Below are positions 1-7,006 of a stretch of DNA of 22,300 bases, piece after piece; within the stretch, counting starts at the first letter, position 1, and each line of letters opens with the position of its first letter. The notes beneath the pieces were generated by a model. The model saw only the letters and a program-made list of their open reading frames with translations, had not been told where the DNA came from and did not search any database. Made by a program: the position numbers and the translations under genes. The stretch is from Clostridiales bacterium (lineage in GTDB: Bacteria > Bacillota > Clostridia > Christensenellales > Aristaeellaceae), in NCBI GenBank assembly GCA_004557125.1, contig SFET01000048.1, positions 1 to 22,300 of the forward strand, written 5' to 3'.

Positions 1-1
1 A

Positions 2-1555
2 GCCGTGACTGCCATTCGCCGCGAGTGGGCGGAGGGCAAGCAGCGCACACTGCTTGTTCTCCCCACCGGCGGTGGCAAGACGGTCGTGATGTCCAAGGTC
101 GCCGAAGGTGCTGTGCGCGAGGGCGGCAGAGTCCTCATCATGGCGCATCGCGGCGAGCTGCTGACGCAGGCCGCGGACAAGCTCCGCATGGTCACCGGAC
201 TCGAAAGCGCCATCGAGAAAGCGGAATGCAGCAGCCTGGGCAGCATGTTCTCCGTGACGGTCGGCTCGGTGCAGTCCCTGTGCCGGGAACGCCGACTGTC
301 CCGGTTTCCGCGGGACTATTTCTCCACGATCCTTGTGGATGAGGCGCATCACTGTCTGGCGGACAGCTATCAGCATGTGCTGGCACATTTCCCGGACGCA
401 AACGTTCTGGGCGTGACTGCCACCCCGGACAAGCTGCTGAAAAAGCAGATGGGCCAGTATTTCGACAGTCTGGCCTATGAGTACACCATGCGGCAGGCCA
501 TCAAGGACGGGTACCTCTGCCCGATCAAGGCACAGATGATTCCGCTGGGACTGGATATCTCCGGCGTAGGTGTGTCCGAGGGCGATTACAGAGCGGATGA
601 CATCGGCAGCGCACTGGAGCCGTACCTCGCGCAGATTGCCGATGAAATGCAGGAATACTGCCGGGACCGAAAGACGGTCGTATTTCTCCCGCTGGTCAGC
701 ACCTCACAGAAGTTCTGTGCCATGCTGCGGGACCGCGGCTTCCGCGCCGCAGAGGTCAACGGCGAAAGCCCTGACCGCGCACAGCTTCTGGAAGACTTCG
801 ACCGCGGCAGGTACGACGTCCTCACGAACAGCATGCTGCTGACCGAGGGATGGGACTGTCCATCTGTGGACTGCATCATCAACCTGCGGCCCACCAAGGT
901 GCGCAGCCTGTACCAGCAGATCATCGGTCGCGGCCTGCGCCTGAGTCCCGGCAAGGAATACCTGCTGGTGCTGGATTTCCTGTGGCAGACGGAACGCCTT
1001 GACCTGTGCCGCCCCTCCTGCCTGGTGTGCAGGGACGAAAGCGAGACAGAGCGCGTAGACCGCATGGTGGAGGAGACGACCGGCGCTGTTGACCTGATGG
1101 AAGCCGAGGAGCAGGCCGAGCGCGACACGATTCTGGAGCGCGAACAGTCCCTGGCCCGGCAGCTTGCCGAGATGCGGAGCCGCAGGCGCAGGCTTGTCGA
1201 TCCGCTGCAGTTCGCCATGTCCATTGCCGCCGAGGACCTGGCTGATTACACACCGACCTTCGCGTGGGAGATGGCCCCGCCATCCCAGAAGCAGCTGGAC
1301 TTTCTGGAGAAGCGCGGTATCGATGCCGGAAGCATCGAGAACATGGGCAAGGCCAGCATGCTGATCGACCGCCTGATGAACCGCCAGAAGGAGGGCCTGA
1401 GCACACCCAAGCAGATCCGTCTGCTGGAGCGCTACGGCTTCCGGTTTGTGGGCACATGGTCCTTCGATGCCGCCAGCAAGGTCATTTCCCGGCTTGCGGT
1501 ACTGAACTGGAAGCTGCCGTATGGCTTCAATCCGTCGACCTATGTTCCATCGTAA
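2..1555 (+). CDS. DEAD/DEAH-box superfamily 2 helicase, 5'-partial
   Basis: This is a superfamily 2 DNA/RNA helicase, probably used in phage replication or recombination. The frame is open from the left edge, so the true start lies outside; the first in-window GTG is at base 5, after the usual N-terminal Q-motif region would have begun. Counting from that GTG, Walker A is PTGGGKT at about residues 20-26, the DEAH box follows VD at about 112-115, a VTATP motif lies near 137 and the arginine-finger motif QIIGRGLR sits near 305. The last ~90 residues hold two similar ~33-residue units, one starting SQKQLDFLEKRGI and one starting TPKQIRLLERYGF, each ending in a (I/S)RL-type helix; this resembles an accessory DNA-binding repeat. 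The stop is followed at once by AGGAGG for the primase gene, so the two are co-transcribed. The family call is firm; the substrate is unknown. Confidence 0.93.
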   Translation, partial: AVTAIRREWAEGKQRTLLVLPTGGGKTVVMSKVAEGAVREGGRVLIMAHRGELLTQAADKLRMVTGLESAIEKAECSSLGSMFSVTVGSVQSLCRERRLSRFPRDYFSTILVDEAHHCLADSYQHVLAHFPDANVLGVTATPDKLLKKQMGQYFDSLAYEYTMRQAIKDGYLCPIKAQMIPLGLDISGVGVSEGDYRADDIGSALEPYLAQIADEMQEYCRDRKTVVFLPLVSTSQKFCAMLRDRGFRAAEVNGESPDRAQLLEDFDRGRYDVLTNSMLLTEGWDCPSVDCIINLRPTKVRSLYQQIIGRGLRLSPGKEYLLVLDFLWQTERLDLCRPSCLVCRDESETERVDRMVEETTGAVDLMEAEEQAERDTILEREQSLARQLAEMRSRRRRLVDPLQFAMSIAAEDLADYTPTFAWEMAPPSQKQLDFLEKRGIDAGSIENMGKASMLIDRLMNRQKEGLSTPKQIRLLERYGFRFVGTWSFDAASKVISRLAVLNWKLPYGFNPSTYVPS

Positions 1556-1567
1556 GGAGGATAGCCC

Positions 1568-3607
1568 ATGGATAACCTCTTGATTTCCGCGCTGTCCGCG
1601 GTGGATGTGCGCGATCTGTCCTACGCGGAATGGATGAACGTGGGCATGGCGCTCAAGCATGAGGGCTATGCCTGCTCCGTCTGGGATGAGTGGAGCCGTA
1701 ATGATCAGCGCTATCATCCCGGCGAGTGTGCCCGCAAGTGGAACACCTTTCATGGCAGCGGTACCCCGGTGACCGGCGCGACCATCGTGCAGATGGCAAA
1801 GCAGCGCGGCTGGAAGCCCTTCGAGGGAAACGGCATCATGGACTGGAACGATGAGCTTTCCTATGACGGAACGCCGGATATTTCCGTTCCGTCAGGTCGT
1901 GCCCATGACGGAACGCCGGGTATTTCCGTTCCGTTTGATAATCTTCTGCCCGACATGAAGCCGACTGCTGAGCTGGCAAAGTACATCTCGACGCTGTTCA
2001 AGCCCGAGGAGTATGTGGGCTATGTCACCGGCGAGGTGCGCCAGAACGAGGACGGCGAATGGGAACCGCTGCGCGGCGTGTTCAACCGCACAGCCGGTGA
2101 ACTGCTGACCTCTCTGGCCAAGTACCCGGATGACCTCGGTGCGACCATTGGCGATTGGAAGCCCCAGGTAGGCGGCTGGATTCGCTTCAACCCGCTGGAC
2201 GGCACCGGCGCGTCCGACCGGAATGTCACCGCCTTCCGATACGCGCTGGTGGAATCCGATGTGATCCCGATTCAGGAACAGCTCGCGGCCTATCAGCAGC
2301 TGGAACTGCCGATTGCCTGTCTGGTGTCCAGCGGCGGCAAGTCTGTGCATGCCATCGTGCACATCGATGCACCGGACGAATCGGAGTACCGCAAGCGTGT
2401 GCTGTTCCTGTACTCGTTTCTCATCGGGCACGGCCTGATCGTCGATCAGGCGAACAAGAACCCGTCCCGGCTGTCCCGGATGCCCGGTGTGGACAGGAAC
2501 GGAAATCGCCAGAAGCTGCTGGCTGTCAACATCGGGAGACGGTCGTGGCAGGACTGGATGGATTTCGTTGAGGGGCTTGAGGATGACCTGCCGCCTCTGG
2601 AGGACATGTCAGCGCTGCTGGCACACCAGCCGGAGCTGCCGGAGGAGCTGATCCGCGGCATACTCCGCTGCGGGCACAAGATGCTCATCTCCGGCTCCTC
2701 GAAGGCGGGCAAGTCGTTTCTGCTCATGGAGCTGGCGATAGCGATTGCCGAGGGCCGCAAATGGCTGGGCTTTCCCTGCAAGAAGGGCCGCGTTCTGTAT
2801 GTGAATCTGGAAATCGACCGCGCCAGCTGCATCAACCGCTTTGCGAAAATCTACGAAGCCCTGCACATTCAAAAGCCCAACGCCGCAAACATCGTGCTGT
2901 GGAACCTGCGCGGCAAGGCTGTGCCGCTGGACAAGCTGGTGCCCAAGCTCGTGCGCCGAGTGCGCGATCAGCATTTTGACGCCATCATCATCGACCCCAT
3001 CTACAAGGTCATCACCGGCGATGAAAACAAGGCTTCCGACATGGCACTGTTCTGTAATCAGTTCGACAAAATCTGTGCCGAAACCGGGTGTGCCGCCATC
3101 TACTGCCATCATCACTCCAAGGGTGATCAGGGCAACAAGGATGCCAAGGACCGTGCGTCTGGCTCCGGTGTGTTTGCCCGTGACCCCGATGCGCAGCTGG
3201 ACATGATCGAGCTCCAGCTGGACGGCGATATGAAGTACGAGGCTGAGGCCTTCGGGCGCACAGCATGGCGATTGGAGAGCAGCCTGCGTGAGTTTCCCAA
3301 CATCATCCCGGTGGACTTCTGGTTCGACTATCCGATACACACGCTGGCGAAGTCCGAGGAGCTGACACAGGTTCCTGCCAAGGGAAGCGTTGCCGCAAAG
3401 ATTCGGGGCGGGAAAAACTGCAGCCGCAATGAGCGTGCTGAACGTATCCGCATGGCATACGCAGCCTGTTCGTTCGATCCCGACACACCGGTCACGGTTT
3501 CCGCAATCGCATCCTACCTGGACATGACCGACAGAACGGTGCGCGACTGGCTGAAAGAAATGTCGGACGAATACCAAAATGACCGCGGCGTCGTGACCCG
3601 CATCTGA
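1568..3607 (+). CDS. Replication primase/RepA-like AAA ATPase fusion
   Basis: A multi-domain phage replication protein of 679 residues. Residues ~10-85 look like a PriCT-2 primase-associated domain (WMNVGMALKHEG, then WDEWSR). Residues ~125-330 resemble an archaeo-eukaryotic-type primase core: an acidic ESD at 229-231, SGGKSVHA at 255-262 and RLSRMPG at 301-307. Residues ~355-560 are a RecA/RepA-type ATPase with Walker A GSSKAGKS at 376-383, Walker B DAIIIDP at 471-477 and a CHHHSKG segment near 513. The C-terminus (about 625-679) looks like a winged helix that would bind DNA. ATG at 1568 sits 7 bases after AGGAGG. A linker at residues ~100-127 contains a 14-residue tandem duplication caused by an inverted-repeat pair in the DNA (reported separately). 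The primase assignment rests on motifs only; the ATPase is secure. It likely primes and unwinds phage DNA with the upstream helicase. Confidence 0.88.
   Translation: MDNLLISALSAVDVRDLSYAEWMNVGMALKHEGYACSVWDEWSRNDQRYHPGECARKWNTFHGSGTPVTGATIVQMAKQRGWKPFEGNGIMDWNDELSYDGTPDISVPSGRAHDGTPGISVPFDNLLPDMKPTAELAKYISTLFKPEEYVGYVTGEVRQNEDGEWEPLRGVFNRTAGELLTSLAKYPDDLGATIGDWKPQVGGWIRFNPLDGTGASDRNVTAFRYALVESDVIPIQEQLAAYQQLELPIACLVSSGGKSVHAIVHIDAPDESEYRKRVLFLYSFLIGHGLIVDQANKNPSRLSRMPGVDRNGNRQKLLAVNIGRRSWQDWMDFVEGLEDDLPPLEDMSALLAHQPELPEELIRGILRCGHKMLISGSSKAGKSFLLMELAIAIAEGRKWLGFPCKKGRVLYVNLEIDRASCINRFAKIYEALHIQKPNAANIVLWNLRGKAVPLDKLVPKLVRRVRDQHFDAIIIDPIYKVITGDENKASDMALFCNQFDKICAETGCAAIYCHHHSKGDQGNKDAKDRASGSGVFARDPDAQLDMIELQLDGDMKYEAEAFGRTAWRLESSLREFPNIIPVDFWFDYPIHTLAKSEELTQVPAKGSVAAKIRGGKNCSRNERAERIRMAYAACSFDPDTPVTVSAIASYLDMTDRTVRDWLKEMSDEYQNDRGVVTRI
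1864..1934. repeat. Duplicated inverted repeat inside the primase gene, candidate origin
   Basis: Two copies of a dyad, 42 bases apart. The first has perfect 10-base arms TGACGGAACG (1864-1873) and CGTTCCGTCA (1885-1894) with an 11-base spacer. The second has TGACGGAACG (1906-1915) and CGTTCCGT (1927-1934) with a spacer differing at one base. At protein level this is DGTPDISVPSGRAH followed by DGTPGISVPFDNLL, in a linker between domains. Iterated dyads within a replication-protein gene are a known location for phage origins (for example lambda O), so an origin or self-binding site is plausible but unproven. Confidence 0.6.
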
Positions 3608-3626
3608 CTACACGATTTGGTCGCAA

Positions 3627-3730
3627 ACGGAACGGAACGTCTATATATATAGCGTTGTGTTCCACAACCCTCTACGGGGAGGAGTTCGTTACACTCCTCC
3701 CCCCATACGAGGAGTGAACCAAGCGTTCCG
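3627..3730. repeat. Palindrome and hairpin cluster between primase and resolvase genes
   Basis: The 139-base gap between the primase stop and the resolvase start holds no gene but is packed with symmetry. ACGGAACG (3627-3634) and an overlapping CGGAACG (3633-3639) repeat the arm found in the primase gene. They are followed by the perfect palindrome CTATATATATAG (3641-3652) flanked by AACG and CGTT, then GTTGTG-TTC-CACAAC (about 3653-3667). Next comes a perfect 10-base hairpin GGGGAGGAGT (3676-3685), a 7-base loop, and ACTCCTCCCC (3693-3702). A reversed CGTTCCG lies at 3724-3730, just before the resolvase ribosome site. No T-run follows the hairpin, so it is not a standard terminator. It may be a regulatory or origin element. 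Confidence 0.7.
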
Positions 3731-3746
3731 AAAGGAGCTTTCCGTT

Positions 3747-4142
3747 ATGAATTTCTTTCTCGACATGATCCCCCCGACCGTCACCGCACAGGAACACAAG
3801 GTGATGATTCGCTGCGGTCGACCGGTCTTCTACGATACCCCGCGCCTGAAGGAAGCCCGCAGACTGTACGAACACGCGCTGCGGCTCAACCGGCCCGACA
3901 CGCCGATGGAGGGCGCTCTGGCCCTGACCGTCGAGTGGTATTTCCCCAGCAAGACACACCGTGAGGGTGCGCTGCGTGTGACCCGCCCCGACACAGACAA
4001 CCTGCAAAAGCTCCTCAAGGACTGCATGACCCGCGTCGGCTTCTGGCGGGATGACGCGCAGGTGTGCCGGGAAACCGTCACAAAGCGCTGGACCCGCATA
4101 CGGCCCGGCATCCGGATCGAGGTGACGCAGCTTGATGAGTGA
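3747..4142 (+). CDS. rusA-like: RusA-family Holliday junction resolvase
   Basis: A 131-residue endonuclease of the RusA family, which cuts Holliday junctions and resolves branched phage DNA before packaging. The family signature is present: RPDTDNLQKLLKD at residues ~80-92, with the acidic pair of PDTDN, and WRDDAQV at 100-106, which supplies further catalytic aspartates. The length matches the family (about 120-140). ATG at 3747 was chosen because AAAGGAG lies at 3731-3737; an upstream in-frame start at 3657 would place the coding region across the hairpin cluster and has no ribosome site. The gene overlaps the next start (4135), indicating translational coupling. Its place directly after the primase fits a replication/recombination operon. 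Confidence 0.9.
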   Translation: MNFFLDMIPPTVTAQEHKVMIRCGRPVFYDTPRLKEARRLYEHALRLNRPDTPMEGALALTVEWYFPSKTHREGALRVTRPDTDNLQKLLKDCMTRVGFWRDDAQVCRETVTKRWTRIRPGIRIEVTQLDE

Positions 4143-4380
4143 AGCTGAGACCCAGATCTTTCGAGCGGCGTACAGATACTTCGCCGCACACCCGTCACCG
4201 CCGCCCATGTCCGATCAGGCAGCCTCGCTGGCATGGTGGGAGACCGCGGCAAATGACATCGCTGCTGTGTCTGCCAGCTGGAACAATCATCCGCTGATCA
4301 TCAGGCTGCTGGCGGCGATTTACGAGTACCTTGAGGAAAAGGCAAAGGAGGCAGCCCATGAACTACCGCAGAAACCATGA
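4135..4380 (+). CDS. Small phage protein of unknown function
   Basis: An 81-residue soluble protein that I do not recognise at family level. It is mostly helical in appearance, with WWETAANDIAAV and a leucine/isoleucine-rich LIIRLLAAIYEYLEEK segment, and Pro-rich residues (HPSPPP) near position 19. No membrane segment, cysteine motif or catalytic signature is visible. ATG at 4135 overlaps the resolvase stop; a TTG three bases upstream is a less likely alternative. Its end overlaps the following gene, so it is one link of a tightly coupled chain of small phage genes. Similar-sized proteins commonly sit between resolvase and late-regulator genes in Clostridia phages; the role is unknown. Confidence 0.72.
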   Translation: MSEAETQIFRAAYRYFAAHPSPPPMSDQAASLAWWETAANDIAAVSASWNNHPLIIRLLAAIYEYLEEKAKEAAHELPQKP

Positions 4381-4549
4381 CGGCTATTATGACCCCACTG
4401 CCGGTGAGGCGCTTGAGCACATTGTGTATGAGGAACGCCGCAGGCGCAGGCTGGCACAGAAGCAGGAGCAGCAGCCGGGCACGCAACCCGAAGAACAGAA
4501 GCCACGCCGCCTGCGCTATGTGAACATCGGCAGGCACAGGAGGTTCTGA
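4358..4549 (+). CDS. Small basic phage protein with YYDPTAGEAL motif
   Basis: A 63-residue, Arg/Gln-rich protein. The N-terminus holds a YYDPTAGEAL segment (about residues 10-19), a pattern I associate with a conserved hypothetical protein of Clostridia phages, followed by an EERRRRR basic stretch and a C-terminal RRLRYVNIGRHRRF. The strong positive charge suggests nucleic-acid or protein contact, but no fold can be assigned. ATG at 4358 is preceded by AAAGGAGG at a normal distance; an upstream start at 4331 lacks such a site. It overlaps the preceding gene by 23 bases and precedes the late regulator. Confidence 0.75.
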   Translation: MNYRRNHDGYYDPTAGEALEHIVYEERRRRRLAQKQEQQPGTQPEEQKPRRLRYVNIGRHRRF

Positions 4550-4588
4550 CATGACCGGCGAGAGACGGCACAGAAGGGAGGCAGACAG

Positions 4589-5035
4589 ATGAACGCCAAG
4601 GAGTATCTCAATCAGGCGAGGGTGCTTGACCGAAGGATCAATATCACTCTCGAGCGTGTGTCCCAGCTTCGTTCGCTGACACAGCGCATCACCCCGGCCT
4701 ATGATGGCGAGGTGGTCTCACACACCCGCAACGTAACCTCCCTGCAGGACACGATTGTCCGGCTTCTGGAGGCTGAGGATTTGCTGAACAGCACCATCGA
4801 CACCCTTGTTGATCTCAAGACCGAGATTTCCGGTGTGCTCAAGCAGATCCACGACCCGGACTGCAGGCTGCTGCTTGAAATGCGCTACCTGGCCTTCAAA
4901 AGCTGGGAAGAGATTTCGGAGATCATGCACCTGCACATCCGCTCGACCTACAAGATGCACGGGCGGGCCTTGAAGGCGGTCGAGGAGATCATCAACGCGC
5001 CGGGATTTGAGAGCGTCATCAAATTGGGCAGTTAA
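4589..5035 (+). CDS. ArpU/sigma-70-like phage late transcription regulator
   Basis: A 148-residue protein resembling the DUF1492/ArpU-type regulators of Firmicutes phages, which switch on late (packaging, structural and lysis) genes. The first ~95 residues are coiled-coil-like (ARVLDRRINITLERVSQLRSL; later LLEAEDLLNSTIDTLVDLKTEI). The last ~50 form a sigma-region-4-like helix-turn-helix: LLLEMRYLAFKSWEEISEIM (recognition of the -35 class), then a second helix HIRSTYKMHGRALKAVEEII. ATG at 4589 follows AAGGGAGG. Directly downstream is an extended -10 promoter (5042-5071), consistent with this family often acting on a nearby promoter. A fit to the family is likely; the target is inferred. Confidence 0.82.
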   Translation: MNAKEYLNQARVLDRRINITLERVSQLRSLTQRITPAYDGEVVSHTRNVTSLQDTIVRLLEAEDLLNSTIDTLVDLKTEISGVLKQIHDPDCRLLLEMRYLAFKSWEEISEIMHLHIRSTYKMHGRALKAVEEIINAPGFESVIKLGS

Positions 5036-5041
5036 GGGCAC

Positions 5042-5071
5042 TTGTGTGCATGCCTGTCTTTGTGGTATGAT
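5042..5071 (+). promoter_or_regulatory. Candidate extended -10 promoter after the late regulator gene
   Basis: A -35-like TTGTGT (5042-5047), an 18-base spacer and the -10 hexamer TATGAT (5066-5071) preceded by TG one base upstream (an extended -10). It starts only 7 bases after the regulator stop codon. It would drive the 56-aa gene and perhaps the accessory genes beyond. It may need the regulator just upstream, because the -35 is imperfect. Not tested. Confidence 0.6.
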
Positions 5072-5105
5072 ATGCTTGTCAAAACTGGATGCACAGTGAT
5101 ACCTG

Positions 5106-5145
5106 CAGTCTCGGCCCAACCGCCGGGACTGCTTCTGTTTTTGGA
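5106..5145 (+). terminator. Terminator-like hairpin in the leader of the 56-aa gene
   Basis: CAGTCTCGGC (5106-5115) pairs with GCCGGGACTG (5122-5131), 10 pairs including one G-U, with a 6-base loop CCAACC. It is followed by CTTCTGTTTTT. It lies between the candidate promoter and the ribosome site GGAGG at 5143-5147, so it looks like an attenuator or antitermination target rather than an operon end. Confidence 0.65.
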
Positions 5146-5151
5146 GGAAGC

Positions 5152-5322
5152 ATGACACGCGATGAACTGATTCAGAAGATCGATGCGGCAAAGCGGGAAA
5201 TGGAGCACGCCGGTCCGATTCACCGACGCGATCTTGCAAAGCACATTCGCCGCATGGAGAAGGAGCTGCGCTTCTTCGATTTTTCTCACCGTCAGGCACA
5301 GAAGCCGTATATTATCGCTTGA
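5152..5322 (+). CDS. 56-aa charged helical phage protein
   Basis: A small, highly charged, helical protein of 56 residues (MTRDELIQKIDAAKREME, then HRRDLAKHIRRMEKELRFFDF). No known motif; the heptad-like spacing suggests a short coiled coil or a small nucleic-acid-binding protein. ATG at 5152 was chosen over an upstream start at 5089 because GGAGG lies 5 bases before it and because the upstream stretch contains the terminator-like hairpin. It is the first gene after the promoter at 5042-5071, and its own stop is followed by a second possible promoter. Function unknown. Confidence 0.72.
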   Translation: MTRDELIQKIDAAKREMEHAGPIHRRDLAKHIRRMEKELRFFDFSHRQAQKPYIIA

Positions 5323-5357
5323 CTTTTCCGGCGGGTAGAGCGTATATGTCACTACCC
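5319..5357 (+). promoter_or_regulatory. Possible promoter with overlapping inverted repeat
   Basis: TTGACT (5319-5324), an 18-base spacer and TATATG (5343-5348) resemble a promoter. GGGTAG (5333-5338) and CTACCC (5352-5357) form a 6-base dyad around the -10, as an operator might. The -10 match is only 4 of 6. It would serve the two accessory genes at 5380-6784, whose ribosome site AAGGAGG follows directly. Confidence 0.4.
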
Positions 5358-5379
5358 TAAAACAAGGAGGTCAAGCCCA

Positions 5380-6267
5380 ATGATCACGATTGCAGCCCAG
5401 TGCGATGACCGCAAGGCCATGGTCCGCAGGCTCTCCGAGCGCCTGCAGGCCCCAGCGGTCTATCTGTACACCCCGACCTACGCCTTCCGGATTGGAGAGA
5501 TAACGGTGAACAGAGATGCATCCGTCAGTGGCGAACGCGAAGCCCTGCTTCCCGCCGCTGAGTGCCTGCTGGAAAACGGGTACATCACAGAGCTGCCCGC
5601 CGAGCTGACGGCAGCGGATTCCGAAGCGACCGCGAAGGAAGCGCCTGCCGAAGCAGAGCCCGCCGATACCGCAGCCGAGGACATCACGGTGACGACCCTT
5701 CGGATTTACGAGCCTGACTGGACGGTGAAGAGCATGACGAACCTCATGCACATGCTGTACGCCCGGCAGGACCTGATCAACCGCATGCTGCAGATGAATT
5801 GCCTGCACATCGACGAGGCGTACATTCAGAACCTTGCAGCAGCCAGCCTGACCTGCGTCAGCGATTTCGAGACGATGCTGCATGACGCCATCCGGGACGG
5901 ACAGGTCGCAGGCATGAACCTTGACGCCGGTGCCGTTTCGGTGGACATGCCCTACGAACGGGATTCCATCCGATGGGTGTTTTACTCCCAGCTCATCAGC
6001 GCCTGCGTCAAGGCCGCCAAGAGTGCGAATCGGGTCCTGCCGCGCAGGCTGGATGCCGAAGCGGACAAGTACCATGCCAACGCATGGCTGAACCGGCTGG
6101 GCTTCGGCGGCGCTGAACACAAGGAACTGCGCCGCACACTCATGGGACACCTGGACGGCTACGCGGCATTCAAGAGCGCGGATCGGATGCAGGCCCATAA
6201 AAACAAGCTGGCTGAACAGCGCAGAATCCGGCGCGAACTAAACGAAGAGGTGCAGAAGCATGACTGA
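5380..6267 (+). CDS. Mobile-element conserved protein, possibly 'virulence-related' type
   Basis: A 295-residue protein of unknown function. The N-terminal ~65 residues (DDRKAMVRRLSERL, then APAVYLYTPTYAFRIGEITV and LLENGYI) resemble a small domain found in proteins loosely labelled virulence-related in phages and conjugative elements of Clostridia. Residues ~66-103 are an Ala/Glu/Pro-rich linker. The C-terminal ~190 residues are helical, contain several Met-rich stretches (NLMHMLYARQDLINRMLQMN) and end in a very basic helix. No membrane segment or catalytic motif is visible. ATG at 5380 follows AAGGAGG. It overlaps the zinc-ribbon gene by 8 bases, so the two are likely translated together. 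The family name is a weak resemblance only. Confidence 0.68.
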   Translation: MITIAAQCDDRKAMVRRLSERLQAPAVYLYTPTYAFRIGEITVNRDASVSGEREALLPAAECLLENGYITELPAELTAADSEATAKEAPAEAEPADTAAEDITVTTLRIYEPDWTVKSMTNLMHMLYARQDLINRMLQMNCLHIDEAYIQNLAAASLTCVSDFETMLHDAIRDGQVAGMNLDAGAVSVDMPYERDSIRWVFYSQLISACVKAAKSANRVLPRRLDAEADKYHANAWLNRLGFGGAEHKELRRTLMGHLDGYAAFKSADRMQAHKNKLAEQRRIRRELNEEVQKHD

Positions 6268-6784
6268 GAAGATGATCGCCCGGCTGGCTGATTTGAGAGC
6301 CAGACAGCAGGCCGGTGAACACATGCGCTGCCCCCGCTGCGGGCAGGACACCATGAAGCCCGATTTGAAAACCAACGCCCTCAGCCGCCATGTCGAGGAT
6401 GTGTACATCTGCGATAGCTGCGGCACGGCTGAAGCCCTGCTGGATTTCATGAAGCAGGAGCTGCCGCTCACGATGTGGGCGATTTGCAAGCCCCTGCGAC
6501 CGGCCAGCGGATTTGGAGGTATGACCGCCGCAGATGTGCTGGCAAAGGTCATGACCGATCAGCTGCACACGCTGATCGCGATTTACAAGCTGTGCGAGGC
6601 TTACCCCGAGAACCGCGACGAGTACAGAGCGGAGGCCTACGAGACCTGCCCGGGCCTGACAGAGCTGTGGACCGAGCCATTCACGGCACGGTACGATTCC
6701 AAAGACAGTCCGGTCATGGTCCGCTTCCGCATGACGGAAAGCGGTGATGTACAGGTGGCCGCGAACATTCTCGAAGCCAAATAA
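6260..6784 (+). CDS. Zinc-ribbon accessory protein
   Basis: A 174-residue protein with an N-terminal zinc ribbon: CPRCG at about residues 24-28 and CDSCG at about 51-55, separated by KTNALSRHVEDVY, a spacing typical of a four-cysteine ribbon. The rest is helical (ADVLAKVMTDQLHTLIAIYKLCEAYPENRDEYRAEAY) and ends in a short strand-rich segment (VMVRFRMTESGDVQVAANIL). Comparable proteins occur beside plasmid, conjugative-element and phage accessory genes; no activity is established. ATG at 6260 overlaps the upstream stop, indicating translational coupling. The coding strand ends at a terminator at 6803. Confidence 0.75.
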   Translation: MTEKMIARLADLRARQQAGEHMRCPRCGQDTMKPDLKTNALSRHVEDVYICDSCGTAEALLDFMKQELPLTMWAICKPLRPASGFGGMTAADVLAKVMTDQLHTLIAIYKLCEAYPENRDEYRAEAYETCPGLTELWTEPFTARYDSKDSPVMVRFRMTESGDVQVAANILEAK

Positions 6785-6802
6785 CCCCCGGCAGATTCAC
6801 GA

Positions 6803-6839
6803 GCGTCGGCGGCAGCAATGCCCCGGCGCTTTTCCTTTG
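6803..6839 (+). terminator. Rho-independent terminator for the plus-strand accessory genes
   Basis: GCGTCGGCGGCA (6803-6814), loop GCAA, then TGCCCCGGCGC (6819-6829). This is a GC-rich stem of about 11 pairs with one wobble and one bulge, followed by TTTTCCTTT. It ends the transcript running from 5380 to 6784 and faces the minus-strand operon's own terminator. Confidence 0.72.
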
Positions 6840-6847
6840 CGCACGTT

Positions 6848-6880
6848 GGGCGCACATGGCCCGCTGACGGGCCTGCGCCC
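6848..6880. repeat. Long hairpin between two convergent terminators
   Basis: GGGCGCA (6848-6854), bulge CAT, GGCCCG, tetraloop CTGA, CGGGCC, TGCGCCC (6874-6880): a 13-pair stem with one three-base bulge. It lies in the ~220-base gene-free gap between convergent operons. The same gap holds CGGGCCAACGTGG (6925-6937), whose reverse complement recurs at 10265-10277. It may help block read-through, but its role is unknown. Confidence 0.6.
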
Positions 6881-6955
6881 CCGAGGGCGGGCAAACGGCC
6901 CAGTGGATTCCAAAGCCCGCGACACGGGCCAACGTGGCGGCTTTCTGCGCAAGAC

Positions 6956-6991
6956 AAAAAAGCGGCCGCCTTCGCATTGGAAAGCGGCTGC
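6956..6991 (-). terminator. Rho-independent terminator of the amidoligase operon
   Basis: Read on the minus strand, GCAGCCGCTTTC pairs with GAAGGCGGCCGC (12 positions, one mismatch and one wobble) around a 6-base loop, followed by TTTTTT. It lies 16 bases beyond the stop of the glutamine amidotransferase gene and marks the end of the minus-strand operon. Confidence 0.8.
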
Positions 6992-7006
6992 GCTGTACGC
7001 GGCGAT

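Noticed and set aside
4551..4591. 13-codon frame MTGERRHRREADR just before the late regulator gene
   Set aside because: Too short and without a clear ribosome site; could be a leader peptide, but there is no positive evidence.
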